DNA from: Euryarchaeota archaeon TMED192
Lineage (GTDB): Archaea > Thermoplasmatota > Poseidoniia > Poseidoniales > Thalassarchaeaceae
Assembly (NCBI GenBank): GCA_002170775.2
Contig: NHIP02000003.1
Coordinates: forward strand, 221,776-271,404
Reading direction: 5' to 3'
Length of the DNA stretch: 49,629 nucleotides
Shown here: positions 8,629 through 15,962 of the stretch, piece by piece
Layout: each line of letters opens with the position of its first letter
How positions within the stretch are numbered: the first letter of the stretch is position 1
Made by a program: the position numbers and the translations under genes
The notes under the pieces: model-generated
Seen by the model: the letters and a program-made list of their open reading frames with translations, nothing else
Told to the model about the DNA's origin: nothing
The model's database searches: none

Positions 8629-9645
8629 TTACCCCATTATAGCATTCAATGTAAACAACAGGCCCAAGACCAGTCCGAAACTAATCACCATGACGTTGAA
8701 GTCTTCAGCCTTGTTGGGCCATTCTTCTCCAGCGTTAGTCATACCGTCCTCTATGCCCTCGGGCCTTAGCCTGTAGTAACTGAACAAGACGAGTAGCAGA
8801 GCAAGCGGGCCTGCAACTGCATCTTGTGTGGTGGCATCTGTGATGGCTCTTCGGGCTTCGTCGCCTGCTGATGCGTATCCGACATAATTCTGAATCGTTA
8901 AAGCCAGCAGAGCGAAAATTCCCGGGTGGATAATGGCCCACTTACCGCTAGCCCCGTCCAAGATGGTCAGAATGGTCCATAGGAAATACACAAGGAATAG
9001 ACTGCCACCAACAGCCACAGTCACATCAGAAGGCGCACCTAGGCCATGTGCAAGGGCCCCGGGTTCTACGAGATCGCTGACAGATTCTGGGCTCAATAGA
9101 GCTCGGAAGCAGTAGTAGCCGCCCATCAGCGTTACAAGGGATAGCGAAATCAAGGCAGGAGTGTCCTTGATATTCTGTCCCGGGGAGAAATCTGAGAGTC
9201 CATCATCCACCTCATCTTCACCCTTCAACAAGAAGTAGGCCGCCGTATAAGCAACCAGAAGAATGGGTGTGACATATTTCGGAGTCTTCGCGGAGTCCAG
9301 GTCTTCGCCCCAGTATAGCCAGAGTACGGCCGTCATTGTAGCAAGACCCATCATGACGGGGATCATCGTACTCCACTTGCCCTTAGCACCCTCATTCAAA
9401 ATAATGGCAGTAGACATGAAGATACCAAACATGAGCACCCCGTTGAAGGCGGTCTCAGGCCCTCCGTTGCCCCATGAGTTCATACCCTCGGATGTATCGT
9501 TTGAGAGAAGTGTAAAGCAATCTGCACCACCAGTCACAAAGCAGTCAGCGAAGAACATGAAGTTCAACGCGTATACCAGGGAAACAATCGCGGTAAACGA
9601 TAGCAATACGGCAGCAGGTGTTGATTTGACTCTGAGAAAGCCCAT
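8629..9645 (-). CDS. Nine-helix membrane protein with internal duplication
   Basis: I do not recognise the family. About nine hydrophobic segments are visible. The protein contains two similar halves: the first has LNEGAKGKWSTMIPVMMGL, the second LDGASGKWAIIHPGIFALL, each preceded by one helix after a polar loop and followed by another, so a roughly four-helix unit appears twice, with one extra C-terminal helix. A GxxGKW motif precedes the third helix in each unit. Transport or channel activity is possible but unproven. ATG at 9645 is chosen over an in-frame TTG at 9663 because a TATA-like box lies about 28 bp upstream of it. The gene ends 5 bp after the tRNA-Cys. Confidence 0.72.
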   Translation of the reverse strand: MGFLRVKSTPAAVLLSFTAIVSLVYALNFMFFADCFVTGGADCFTLLSNDTSEGMNSWGNGGPETAFNGVLMFGIFMSTAIILNEGAKGKWSTMIPVMMGLATMTAVLWLYWGEDLDSAKTPKYVTPILLVAYTAAYFLLKGEDEVDDGLSDFSPGQNIKDTPALISLSLVTLMGGYYCFRALLSPESVSDLVEPGALAHGLGAPSDVTVAVGGSLFLVYFLWTILTILDGASGKWAIIHPGIFALLALTIQNYVGYASAGDEARRAITDATTQDAVAGPLALLLVLFSYYRLRPEGIEDGMTNAGEEWPNKAEDFNVMVISFGLVLGLLFTLNAIMG

Positions 9646-9668
9646 ACTTCCAACAGAAAACAAGCGGC

Positions 9669-9677
9669 TTAAATAAT
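9669..9677 (-). promoter_or_regulatory. TATA-like box for the nine-helix membrane protein
   Basis: On the minus strand the sequence is ATTATTTAA, centred about 28 bp before the ATG at 9645. The spacing fits a leaderless archaeal promoter. It shares a 97-bp divergent intergenic region with the VOC gene. Confidence 0.45.
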
Positions 9678-9705
9678 ACCGGTATAGAAATTGTATATCG
9701 AATCG

Positions 9706-9715
9706 CTATTTAATC
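9706..9715 (+). promoter_or_regulatory. TATA-like box for the VOC gene
   Basis: CTATTTAATC is centred about 33 bp before the ATG at 9743. It is flanked by an imperfect inverted repeat (TGTATATCG on the left, CGCGATACA on the right) that could be a shared operator for the two divergent genes. Confidence 0.4.
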
Positions 9716-9742
9716 GCGATACATGCAAGGGGACGGTTTCAG

Positions 9743-10162
9743 ATGAGCGCGACTTTTCATTTTGCGGTTCCCGCTGGCGATTTATCCATAACTGAAAGGT
9801 TCTATGTTGAGGTTCTGGGGTGTGCCACGGGAAATCGAGAAGTCGGTCGCTGGGTAGATATCGATTTCTGGGGAAACGAGTTGACTCTCCACCAAAGTAC
9901 TGAGATGTTGCCTTCGGTGAGGCATGATGTGGATATGGGCAAAGTGGAGGTTCCACATTTCGGGGTCCATCTCAGCGAAGAGGATTTTCAGAGCGTAAAA
10001 CTTCGAGTTGAAGCGTCGGGTTTCGATTATCTCCAAAGGCCATATCGTCGTTTCATCGGCACAGAGTTCGAGCAAGAGACTTTTTTCATCGAAGATCCTA
10101 ATGGTAATATTCTAGAGTTGAAAACTTTGGTTGATCCTGACAAAATATTTGGGATGAAGTGA
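9743..10162 (+). CDS. VOC-family (glyoxalase/dioxygenase fold) protein
   Basis: A 139-residue vicinal-oxygen-chelate protein resembling the predicted extradiol dioxygenase group COG3565. It shows the two beta-alpha-beta-beta-beta halves: TFHFAVPAGDL with a likely metal histidine at residue 6, FYVEVLGC, WVDIDFWG, the second module starting VPHFGVHLSEED with another histidine, and the C-terminal FIEDPNGNILELKT with the metal glutamate. The reaction is unknown; members of this fold include dioxygenases, lyases and resistance proteins. It stands alone, divergent from the membrane protein gene. Confidence 0.8.
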   Translation: MSATFHFAVPAGDLSITERFYVEVLGCATGNREVGRWVDIDFWGNELTLHQSTEMLPSVRHDVDMGKVEVPHFGVHLSEEDFQSVKLRVEASGFDYLQRPYRRFIGTEFEQETFFIEDPNGNILELKTLVDPDKIFGMK

Positions 10163-10192
10163 CTCTATTTGAGGTTCTTCTCCTCTAACTTT

Positions 10193-10618
10193 TCAGATGT
10201 CTAGGCGCGCGTATGTCGCTTGAGCGACTGCAACTTTACGACCTTTGGTGTCAAGTAAATCTGCTTCTGCTACACAGAGGCGTCTTCCTGATCTTATCAC
10301 TCTAGCATGACACACTGCATCAGTCAAACAGGGCCTTAGGAATCTGATATTGAAATCGGTTGTCGCTACCTGCTCCTCTGCACCTATCTCTGTGAGTATC
10401 GCCCAACAGGTTACTGAATCTGCTATCGTAGCCAGAATTCCGCCGTGCATTGTCTGGTATATGCCGTCCCATTCAACTCTTCTCGGGACCTTTGCATCGC
10501 ATTCTCCTTGATCTAGACGCAATATCTCGAGATCCAGTGTGTGCATCATCGGCACCGAATTCACTCTGTCCATCATCGCCTCGATAATCTCCTTGCTCAG
10601 TGTTGTTGTTTCTACCAT
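10193..10618 (-). CDS. Hotdog-fold thioesterase, PaaI/4HBT type
   Basis: A 141-residue single hotdog domain, probably an acyl-CoA thioesterase. The signature is the hotdog helix MHGGILATIADSVTCWAI (about residues 57-74), followed by TTDFNIRFLRP and a last strand with VAVAQATYARL. PaaI-like enzymes work as tetramers and release aromatic or short acyl groups from CoA; the substrate is unknown here. It is 16 bp downstream of the acetyltransferase gene and probably in the same transcript. Confidence 0.85.
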   Translation of the reverse strand: MVETTTLSKEIIEAMMDRVNSVPMMHTLDLEILRLDQGECDAKVPRRVEWDGIYQTMHGGILATIADSVTCWAILTEIGAEEQVATTDFNIRFLRPCLTDAVCHARVIRSGRRLCVAEADLLDTKGRKVAVAQATYARLDI

Positions 10619-10634
10619 GGTGGATTCCCTCTTT

Positions 10635-11087
10635 CTATTTCATCTCAACTTTATCTGGGTTCCAATGCATTTGGTAATGCATTCCGATATGCTCAATCTC
10701 GAAAAGTTCAGATGTGATTTTGAATCCTTTGCGTTCATACATGGTCATTGCCTTTATTCGAGCATTGCACCATATTCCCGTATTCAATTCAGCAGCATAA
10801 TCCTGTAACATCACAACAAGGCTGGAACCGATTCCTCTGTTCCTATAGCTAGGATCGACGGCCATCCCCCTTATCCTTAGGTTGGCTTCATACTTAGGGT
10901 CGTATTGTAGCGTTGCACAACCAACCATTTTGCTACCGTCGAATGCTCCGACGAATTTCGTTCTCATGTCCTCGTCTATGCCTGGGTATCTTGCAGTCTC
11001 ACGGGGCATCCCCTCCCTCAGGACTCTGAATCTGAGATCGAGGTGCTCTACATCGGGTTTCCCGATCCAACGGAACACGACGCTCAT
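10635..11087 (-). CDS. GNAT-family N-acetyltransferase
   Basis: A 150-residue GNAT protein. The acetyl-CoA pyrophosphate-binding motif A is IRGMAVDPSYRNRGIGSSLV (about residues 72-91), and the later ARIKAMTMYERKGF matches motif B. The N-terminal half, with REGMPRETARYPGIDED and MVGCATLQ, resembles the ElaA/YitH type of small-substrate acetyltransferase. The acceptor is not known. It belongs to a minus-strand run with the thioesterase downstream and a small membrane protein 6 bp upstream. Confidence 0.85.
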   Translation of the reverse strand: MSVVFRWIGKPDVEHLDLRFRVLREGMPRETARYPGIDEDMRTKFVGAFDGSKMVGCATLQYDPKYEANLRIRGMAVDPSYRNRGIGSSLVVMLQDYAAELNTGIWCNARIKAMTMYERKGFKITSELFEIEHIGMHYQMHWNPDKVEMK

Positions 11088-11093
11088 GCTTTG

Positions 11094-11372
11094 TCATTCG
11101 GACTCGTTCATATCAGACATGCGGGTAACTGCTTTAGTCAATGCAACTGTTTCCCGGCCCTCGCCGATGGTATTGAGGAAGAACCAACCGATGTTTAGCA
11201 ATGCAGTGGCCATCACAAGACCGCATGCAGATCCAATCACTATATTACCGTCAGAGACGCTTAAACCAACGACCAGGCTTAGGATCGTGACTAGAACGAA
11301 CCATGCTCTGGATGCCTCGCTAGGTGTCTTGCGGCCTTTATGGTCGTGGAGAGGCGCAAGCATGTCGGGCAT
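11094..11372 (-). CDS. Small two-helix membrane protein
   Basis: Not recognised. The 92-residue protein has two hydrophobic segments, about residues 23-39 (AWFVLVTILSLVVGLSV) and 43-66 (IVIGSACGLVMATALLNIGWFF), with a basic N-terminus (DHKGRKTPSEASR) and a short charged tail. Both termini are probably on the cytoplasmic side. It ends 6 bp before the GNAT gene. Confidence 0.6.
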   Translation of the reverse strand: MPDMLAPLHDHKGRKTPSEASRAWFVLVTILSLVVGLSVSDGNIVIGSACGLVMATALLNIGWFFLNTIGEGRETVALTKAVTRMSDMNESE

Positions 11373-11458
11373 GCATTACGGTAGGCGGGTGCCTGTTTGA
11401 ATGCCCGTTAAGCGCCTGAGACCCGTGGAATCATGAGGTAGACCGGCAATCGGAGGTC

Positions 11459-11860
11459 ATGGAAGAGAATGCCGCATGGGTTGGCCTGGGTATTTTTGGG
11501 TTGGTTGTCATGGTTGATGTGCTCATCATCGGATGGGCTCCCTATGGGCCTTGGAATGATGATTCATTCTCTCTTGGGGTTCTGGGCATGATTGGAATTG
11601 CTGCACTGTATATTAGTTGGTATCGTTGGAGATTCAAGCAGAAGGGGGTTGTTCCATGGTTGAGGCTTTGGAAGGACGTTCGGGGCGGGGGTGTGAAGGT
11701 GTCAATTGTTGGATTGATGGTGATGTTGGGCACATGGTCCCTGTATTCCTCTGGCCCCTTTCCCCCTGCAGGTGGCCTAATTCTGAATCTGATAGGTGCG
11801 CTGATGATCTTACAAGGAGCTTATGCAATACTCAGTTCAGGGTATCTAAGTGAATCTTGA
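11459..11860 (+). CDS. Four-helix membrane protein, unknown
   Basis: Not recognised. The 133 residues contain about four hydrophobic segments: GLGIFGLVVMVDVLIIGW (8-25), LGVLGMIGIAALYISWYRW (39-57), VSIVGLMVMLGTWSLY (79-94) and a C-terminal glycine-rich segment (LILNLIGALMILQGAYAIL, 105-123). A basic loop (RFKQKG, LRLWKDVRGG) lies between helices 2 and 3. No conserved polar or catalytic residue stands out. It is divergent from the preceding small membrane protein gene. Confidence 0.55.
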   Translation: MEENAAWVGLGIFGLVVMVDVLIIGWAPYGPWNDDSFSLGVLGMIGIAALYISWYRWRFKQKGVVPWLRLWKDVRGGGVKVSIVGLMVMLGTWSLYSSGPFPPAGGLILNLIGALMILQGAYAILSSGYLSES

Positions 11861-11968
11861 TTGCTTCGCCTCAATCTAATCAAATAGATGACGCTTATTC
11901 CTGAATATCGACCTTGTTGCCTGCATGGGATCATACGTTGTTGAAGAATTTGGCATCAGAAAACGAGA

Positions 11969-12009
11969 TATTAATCAATAAATCAAAACATTATAATTTT
12001 TTGAAGGAG
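11969..12009 (+). promoter_or_regulatory. AT-rich promoter and Shine-Dalgarno of pectate lyase gene
   Basis: A strongly AT-rich stretch holds TATA-like elements AATAAATC (about 11977-11984) and TTATAATTTT (11991-12000), followed by AAGGAG at 12004-12009. AAGGAG lies 3 nt before an in-frame GTG (12013) and 6 nt before TTG (12016). This placement argues that the coding start is there and not at the weak TTG 99 bp upstream. Confidence 0.5.
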
Positions 12010-12012
12010 AGG

Positions 12013-13131
12013 GTGTTGAGTCGTATACTTGAGTATTGGAGGGCCGCGGTAATCATTCTGCTACTTCTTCTGAGCTTGTCATTCGGTGGTGTTTATGATC
12101 TTGGAGATAGCGATGAGGAGGTTGATCTTCAAGTCCTGTTAGAAAATTGGAGATCCTACAGGGAATTCGAGGCTAGTGGCACTAATTCTGAATGGTACGC
12201 GATGAATATCACTACATGGCAGGCAGAAAATGGAGGGTGGAGAAAGGGCAACTTGGATGGTTATGCGACACCGTATGATGGAGTTGGATTCCAAGACTCA
12301 TACTTTGCGAATTTAAGCACACTCGCTGACAAGGCTACTACTGGAGAAATTAGATTCCTGGCAGAACAGTATTCAATCTCTGAAAATGAGAGCAATATGA
12401 CGATTTTCAAGAATGCTGTAGAACGAGGTGTGGATTTCATCGTTGACGCACAGCACTCTTCCGGAGGTTGGCCGCAGGTTTATCCTGCTATTGACTGCCT
12501 TGGTTGCGAATATCATAATTTAATGACATACAACGATTATGTAATTCCCAGTGCGATGTTACTTCTTTGGGACGTATCTGTCAAAATGGACCCATTCAAT
12601 TCTGACATTGTTGACGATTTGAACCACTCACAGATACAACTGGCTTTGGATAAGGGAATGGATTTTATTCTAAAATCACAGATAATGGTCGACGGTAAGC
12701 CAACTATATGGGGTCAACAACATCACCCTGAGACGTATGAATCTATGTCCGGTCGTTCGTGGGAGCTAGCTTGTAGAACCCCAAATGAGTCTTCTTTTGT
12801 TACAGCGATACTCCTGAATTGGCCAGATAGATCCCCTGATATCGTAAACGCAACCTGGGGGGCAGTTGGTTGGTATGAAGACAATGCGATTGAAAATATG
12901 TGGTTCGATCAAAACAGTGGCACGATAACGGAACGCGATGGTGCGTCAATGTGGTACAGATACTACAACGTTAGTCAAGATGAGTATTTTTTCACGGGAT
13001 ATGATTCGAAGAAAGTGTATGATTTATACGACATACCGGAGGCACAGCGCTCAACTTACTCCTGGGCATATAATTGGGGCGAAAGGATAGTCTCCGAAAC
13101 CTCGAAGATTCCTCTCGAGGAGAGAATCTAG
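12013..13131 (+). CDS. Pectate lyase, polysaccharide lyase family 10-like, membrane-anchored
   Basis: Predicted to cleave polygalacturonate by beta-elimination. The C-terminal 280 residues show PL10 hallmarks: ENGGWRKG, SSGGWPQVYP, HNLMTYNDYVIPS (Asp in the calcium/active-site region), WGQQHHPETYE, GRSWELACRTPNESS (region of the catalytic arginine), WYRYYNVSQDEYFFTGYD and YDIPEAQRSTYSWAYNWG. The N-terminus is a signal anchor (AAVIILLLLLSLSFGG), so the enzyme should face the exterior. Start GTG 12013 (or TTG 12016) is chosen from the promoter and AAGGAG just upstream; an in-frame TTG at 11914 would add 33 residues. The gene is visibly more AT-rich than its neighbours and has no neighbouring carbohydrate genes, which suggests acquisition. 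Activity on other uronates is possible. Confidence 0.82.
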   Translation: MLSRILEYWRAAVIILLLLLSLSFGGVYDLGDSDEEVDLQVLLENWRSYREFEASGTNSEWYAMNITTWQAENGGWRKGNLDGYATPYDGVGFQDSYFANLSTLADKATTGEIRFLAEQYSISENESNMTIFKNAVERGVDFIVDAQHSSGGWPQVYPAIDCLGCEYHNLMTYNDYVIPSAMLLLWDVSVKMDPFNSDIVDDLNHSQIQLALDKGMDFILKSQIMVDGKPTIWGQQHHPETYESMSGRSWELACRTPNESSFVTAILLNWPDRSPDIVNATWGAVGWYEDNAIENMWFDQNSGTITERDGASMWYRYYNVSQDEYFFTGYDSKKVYDLYDIPEAQRSTYSWAYNWGERIVSETSKIPLEERI

Positions 13132-13156
13132 ATTTTCATAATAAGATGGTTCTTGA

Positions 13157-13687
13157 TTATCTTACACCTGGTTTCCAGAACTGTAGTGGTTCTGGATTTC
13201 TTCCTTCCATTGCCCTGTAGGCCAGATGATCTGCACGTTCGTTCCAACGATGTCCTCTGTGCGCCCTTACGTGCTCGATAGAAAGGGGCCTGGCAGATTC
13301 GCATTCGATCCACAACTCCCTCACTCTGTGTGCGATTTCTTTATTGGTCTTGGGCTTCCACGCACCTGTAGCCAAATTAGATGCGTATGATGAGTCGGAT
13401 CTTATCCTCGCAGGGCTATCTTCCCCGTTTATCAGGAGCCATCTGAGGGCATGAGCAATTGCTGAGAGTTCGGCAGTGTTGTTCGAGCCGACGGAGGCAC
13501 CGATGTACCCAGGGGCGTCTGGATTGGTGACCACTCTCCCGCTGGTCTCTTCCATAACCTCGCCCTGACCACGTCCGGTGCCGGAATCTCCAGACACTAT
13601 ACAGACGCCCCAGCCAGCTATCGTATCCTTCGTTACATTCCTGTTATCTCCGCATGACCCATCCACATACAGGTGGATTAGAGACAT
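13157..13687 (-). CDS. rnhA: Ribonuclease HI
   Basis: Degrades the RNA strand of RNA/DNA hybrids such as R-loops and primers. All four acidic catalytic residues are present: Asp9 (YVDGSC), Glu73 (NNTAELSAI), Asp98 (RSDSSYA) and Asp153 (ERADHLA), along with the active-site-side histidine region HVRAHRGHRWNE. The 176 residues include a glycine-rich insert after strand 2 (SGDSGTGRGQGEV), somewhat longer than in the E. coli enzyme. Archaea usually rely on RNase HII; type I enzymes are sporadic. It is 3 bp downstream of gcvH. Confidence 0.93.
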   Translation of the reverse strand: MSLIHLYVDGSCGDNRNVTKDTIAGWGVCIVSGDSGTGRGQGEVMEETSGRVVTNPDAPGYIGASVGSNNTAELSAIAHALRWLLINGEDSPARIRSDSSYASNLATGAWKPKTNKEIAHRVRELWIECESARPLSIEHVRAHRGHRWNERADHLAYRAMEGRNPEPLQFWKPGVR

Positions 13688-13690
13688 GCA

Positions 13691-14071
13691 TCAATCACCG
13701 ACTAGGGACCTGTATTCCTGAGCATTCAGAAGTTTGGAGGATTCCTCCGATTCTAGTCTGATTTTGCATATCCAGCCATTCCCATACGGATCTTCGTTTA
13801 TGGCCTCAGGCGTTGTTTCGAGTTCTTCGTTTACTTCCACCACTTCTCCTGAAATTGGAGCGTATATTTCAGATACGGATTTCACCGACTCGACGCTTGC
13901 GAAGGCTTCCATGGATCTGACCTGATCGCCGACCACAGGCAATTCGACCCATACGACGTCCGTCAAAGCATCCTGAGCATAATCAGTGATTCCTATCGTG
14001 GCCACGCCCTCGGAGACCCTCATCCATTCATGCTCTTCGGTATAGCTCAGATCCTCCGGGATAGAAGACAT
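13691..14071 (-). CDS. gcvH: Glycine cleavage system H protein
   Basis: Lipoyl carrier that shuttles the aminomethyl intermediate between the P, T and L proteins of glycine cleavage. At 126 residues it matches the family. The lipoylation site is ESVKSVSE with Lys64; other landmarks are YTEEHEWMRV, IGITDYAQDALTDVVWVELP and the C-terminal NEDPYGNGWICKI. No other gcv genes are in the window, so the gene is separated from its partners; a role as a lipoate carrier for other pathways is also possible. Confidence 0.95.
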   Translation of the reverse strand: MSSIPEDLSYTEEHEWMRVSEGVATIGITDYAQDALTDVVWVELPVVGDQVRSMEAFASVESVKSVSEIYAPISGEVVEVNEELETTPEAINEDPYGNGWICKIRLESEESSKLLNAQEYRSLVGD

Positions 14072-14114
14072 CGGACCCCTACGGGAGCAGGCGGAGAGTC
14101 AAGTTTTCGCTTAG

Positions 14115-14486
14115 TTACTCGGATTCTTGTATTCCTAAGCCGACTTCTAATTTAGCCCATGCGTCTGACATTTTTTCAATGTCATCAGAATCGATCCTCT
14201 CACCTTCTAGACGATTCCACATATCTACTTCGGATTCGTTCGAGAAGATTGAATGTAGCTGTTTCTGAAAGGGGACTGGGGTTGCGACCCTCAGGGCCCA
14301 ATAGAGATACATCGATAGGATAGCAGAGAAAAGCAAAACGGCGACAATCAGCGAGTCTGGGGTGCAATTTGATCCGCATTGCGCGGTTGACAGAAAACCG
14401 CTCCGAAGCCCAAGTGCGAGTATAAGAAGAAGCGATGCGGAGAAGCCGAAGAAAATACGGGAGGCTCGTTCTGCAGGCGTGTCCAT
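14115..14486 (-). CDS. Small two-helix membrane protein
   Basis: Not recognised. The 123-residue protein has two hydrophobic helices, about 10-28 (IFFGFSASLLLILALGL) and 46-66 (LIVAVLLFSAILSMYLYWAL), linked by a short loop with two cysteines (QCGSNC). The soluble C-terminal half is acidic and probably helical (MWNRLEGERIDSDDIEKMSD). The cysteine pair would be outside if both termini are cytoplasmic. It lies between the THEP1-type NTPase and gcvH in a minus-strand run. Confidence 0.6.
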   Translation of the reverse strand: MDTPAERASRIFFGFSASLLLILALGLRSGFLSTAQCGSNCTPDSLIVAVLLFSAILSMYLYWALRVATPVPFQKQLHSIFSNESEVDMWNRLEGERIDSDDIEKMSDAWAKLEVGLGIQESE

Positions 14487-14525
14487 GTTGCTATCAAGAT
14501 GAGTGCTGGGTTCTCGAGCAATAAG

Positions 14526-15110
14526 TCAATAGGTCTCACGGACCAGCTTATGCACCTTGTATGGCAAGAGCGCACGATTGACGGGAGTGACTTCGAGGAT
14601 TCTAGCATCGTCTCTTCTACGGATATCTTGGAGCAGGGGGTGTCTGGATTTTTTGTGCAACGTCAAGACGGTTGGCATATCGAATTCCAGAGCGGCGCGG
14701 ACTGCCTCGACAAATGCCTCGGACTCAACGGAGAATTTTCCAATCTCGTCAATGACCAGCATCTCGCATGACTCGACCGTTCGCTCGATCGCGGGGACGG
14801 CGACCTTGTCGAGCCCTGTAGGGTCGATTCCCATTCCGAGAATTGTATGCCTGGAGTCGATGTCCTTGTGTGCTATCACAGCTCTGTCTCCGGTGATTAT
14901 GTCAACGCATTCGAAGCCAACTCTGACCCCATCCTCAAGAATGGGCTCTGTTCTCATGCCTCCGATGATCGGACGGTCCTGAGACCGTTCATTCCGTGTT
15001 CTGCGTTCCTCGGTTCTCTCGCTGATCATCATCTCAACGACTTTCTCTAGAACGGCGGACTTGCCCGATTTTGGCAATCCTGTGATACCTATTTTTGGAT
15101 GAATTCCCAT
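14526..15110 (-). CDS. THEP1-type nucleoside triphosphatase
   Basis: A 194-residue P-loop NTPase of the NTPCR/THEP1 family, which hydrolyses nucleoside triphosphates slowly in vitro; the cellular role is not established. The Walker A is GLPKSGKS at residues 10-17, Walker B is MLVIDEIGKFS, and the family's GFECVDI and LTLHKKSRHP segments are present. Usual family length is about 180-190. The gene's start is overlapped by a possible 45-codon ORF on the same strand. Confidence 0.85.
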   Translation of the reverse strand: MGIHPKIGITGLPKSGKSAVLEKVVEMMISERTEERRTRNERSQDRPIIGGMRTEPILEDGVRVGFECVDIITGDRAVIAHKDIDSRHTILGMGIDPTGLDKVAVPAIERTVESCEMLVIDEIGKFSVESEAFVEAVRAALEFDMPTVLTLHKKSRHPLLQDIRRRDDARILEVTPVNRALLPYKVHKLVRETY

Positions 15111-15226
15111 CTATTGAATCTCCTTACAAGTCGGCTACGCTGGACAGTATGTCTTCGATTAGAGAGGATATAGGAATTAACATCTTTCATCAACGCTGAT
15201 ACTACGGATTCCGGAATCTGCTCCAT
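15089..15226 (-). CDS. Possible 45-residue basic protein
   Basis: An ATG-initiated ORF of 45 codons (starting MEQIPESVVSALMKDV) fills the gap between the hypothetical gene ending at 15248 and the NTPase starting at 15110. It overlaps the NTPase start by 22 bp. The second half is rich in arginine (SNRRHTVQRSRLVRRFNRW), suggesting nucleic-acid binding if real. No family is recognised. The position in an otherwise tightly packed operon supports it; the short length makes chance a real alternative. Confidence 0.35.
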   Translation of the reverse strand: MEQIPESVVSALMKDVNSYILSNRRHTVQRSRLVRRFNRWEFIQK

Positions 15227-15247
15227 AAACTCAATTTCTCGAACGAT

Positions 15248-15862
15248 TCAACGGTCATCGTTGATTATGAATTTTCCGAATACGAATTCGATCAATTGTT
15301 CGTTCTGAATAAGATGTGCGAAGGCCTCGTCGACCTCCTCTTCCGAGATTCCCCCGGGTATCAATTCCTCGGTCACTTCCTCCCAGCTGATGCTGTCAGT
15401 TCCTTCGGCATGGGCAGACTCAGCCATGTCTAAGATTCTCGCCGATATTATGGCGAGCAGCGGGTCATCATCGGTTGCTATAGGTGAGGGGATGGATGCG
15501 GCTCGGGCCGCTTCATTGAGAATTTTTCCGATTTCATCGTTTTCTGATCCATCCGCATCGTACACGTCAAACAAATTTCTCTGGAAGGAGTCCTTGTGAA
15601 TCGACACATTGGTTTCTTGGGTTCTGCCGAGTTGTTTTGCAATGTCTTCCACTCTTCGGAGTCTCTGCTCTAATCTCATTTTCTCTCTCCCGAGATGCGA
15701 TGAGGCTAATTCGAGTTCTTCTGTGGCGCACCTGTCTAACCATCTGTCAAGACTCCATTCAGGGTCTATTCTGAGCATTGTATCGCACAGCATGGCTACC
15801 GAATTAGGCAAACCGGCTATGTCGATAGGAGACTTGCCGTCAGCAGAACCGCCGTCACCCAT
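15248..15862 (-). CDS. Hypothetical acidic protein
   Basis: Not recognised. The 204 residues are acidic and helical. The middle (about 50-85) is a charged, coiled-coil-like helix (ELASSHLGREKMRLEQRL). The C-terminal 60 residues (SWEEVTEELIP, EEVDEAFAHLIQNEQLIEFVFG) look like a winged-helix domain by their helix-helix-helix-hairpin pattern, so it may be a nucleic-acid or protein-binding adaptor. It is upstream of the THEP1-type NTPase on the same strand and divergent from the dehydrogenase gene. Confidence 0.6.
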   Translation of the reverse strand: MGDGGSADGKSPIDIAGLPNSVAMLCDTMLRIDPEWSLDRWLDRCATEELELASSHLGREKMRLEQRLRRVEDIAKQLGRTQETNVSIHKDSFQRNLFDVYDADGSENDEIGKILNEAARAASIPSPIATDDDPLLAIISARILDMAESAHAEGTDSISWEEVTEELIPGGISEEEVDEAFAHLIQNEQLIEFVFGKFIINDDR

Positions 15863-15962
15863 GGGATGTCAATTCTGCATGGACGTCTATGAACAATGTG
15901 CATGATATCATCTATGTTTTTTCAGGGGTTGCTTGATGAAGGACTTCATTCTGGGGAGTACG

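Noticed and set aside
11914-12012. Upstream TTG start for the pectate lyase
   Set aside because: The 99 bp look like a promoter (AT-rich, TATA-like, then AAGGAG) and encode no conserved residues.
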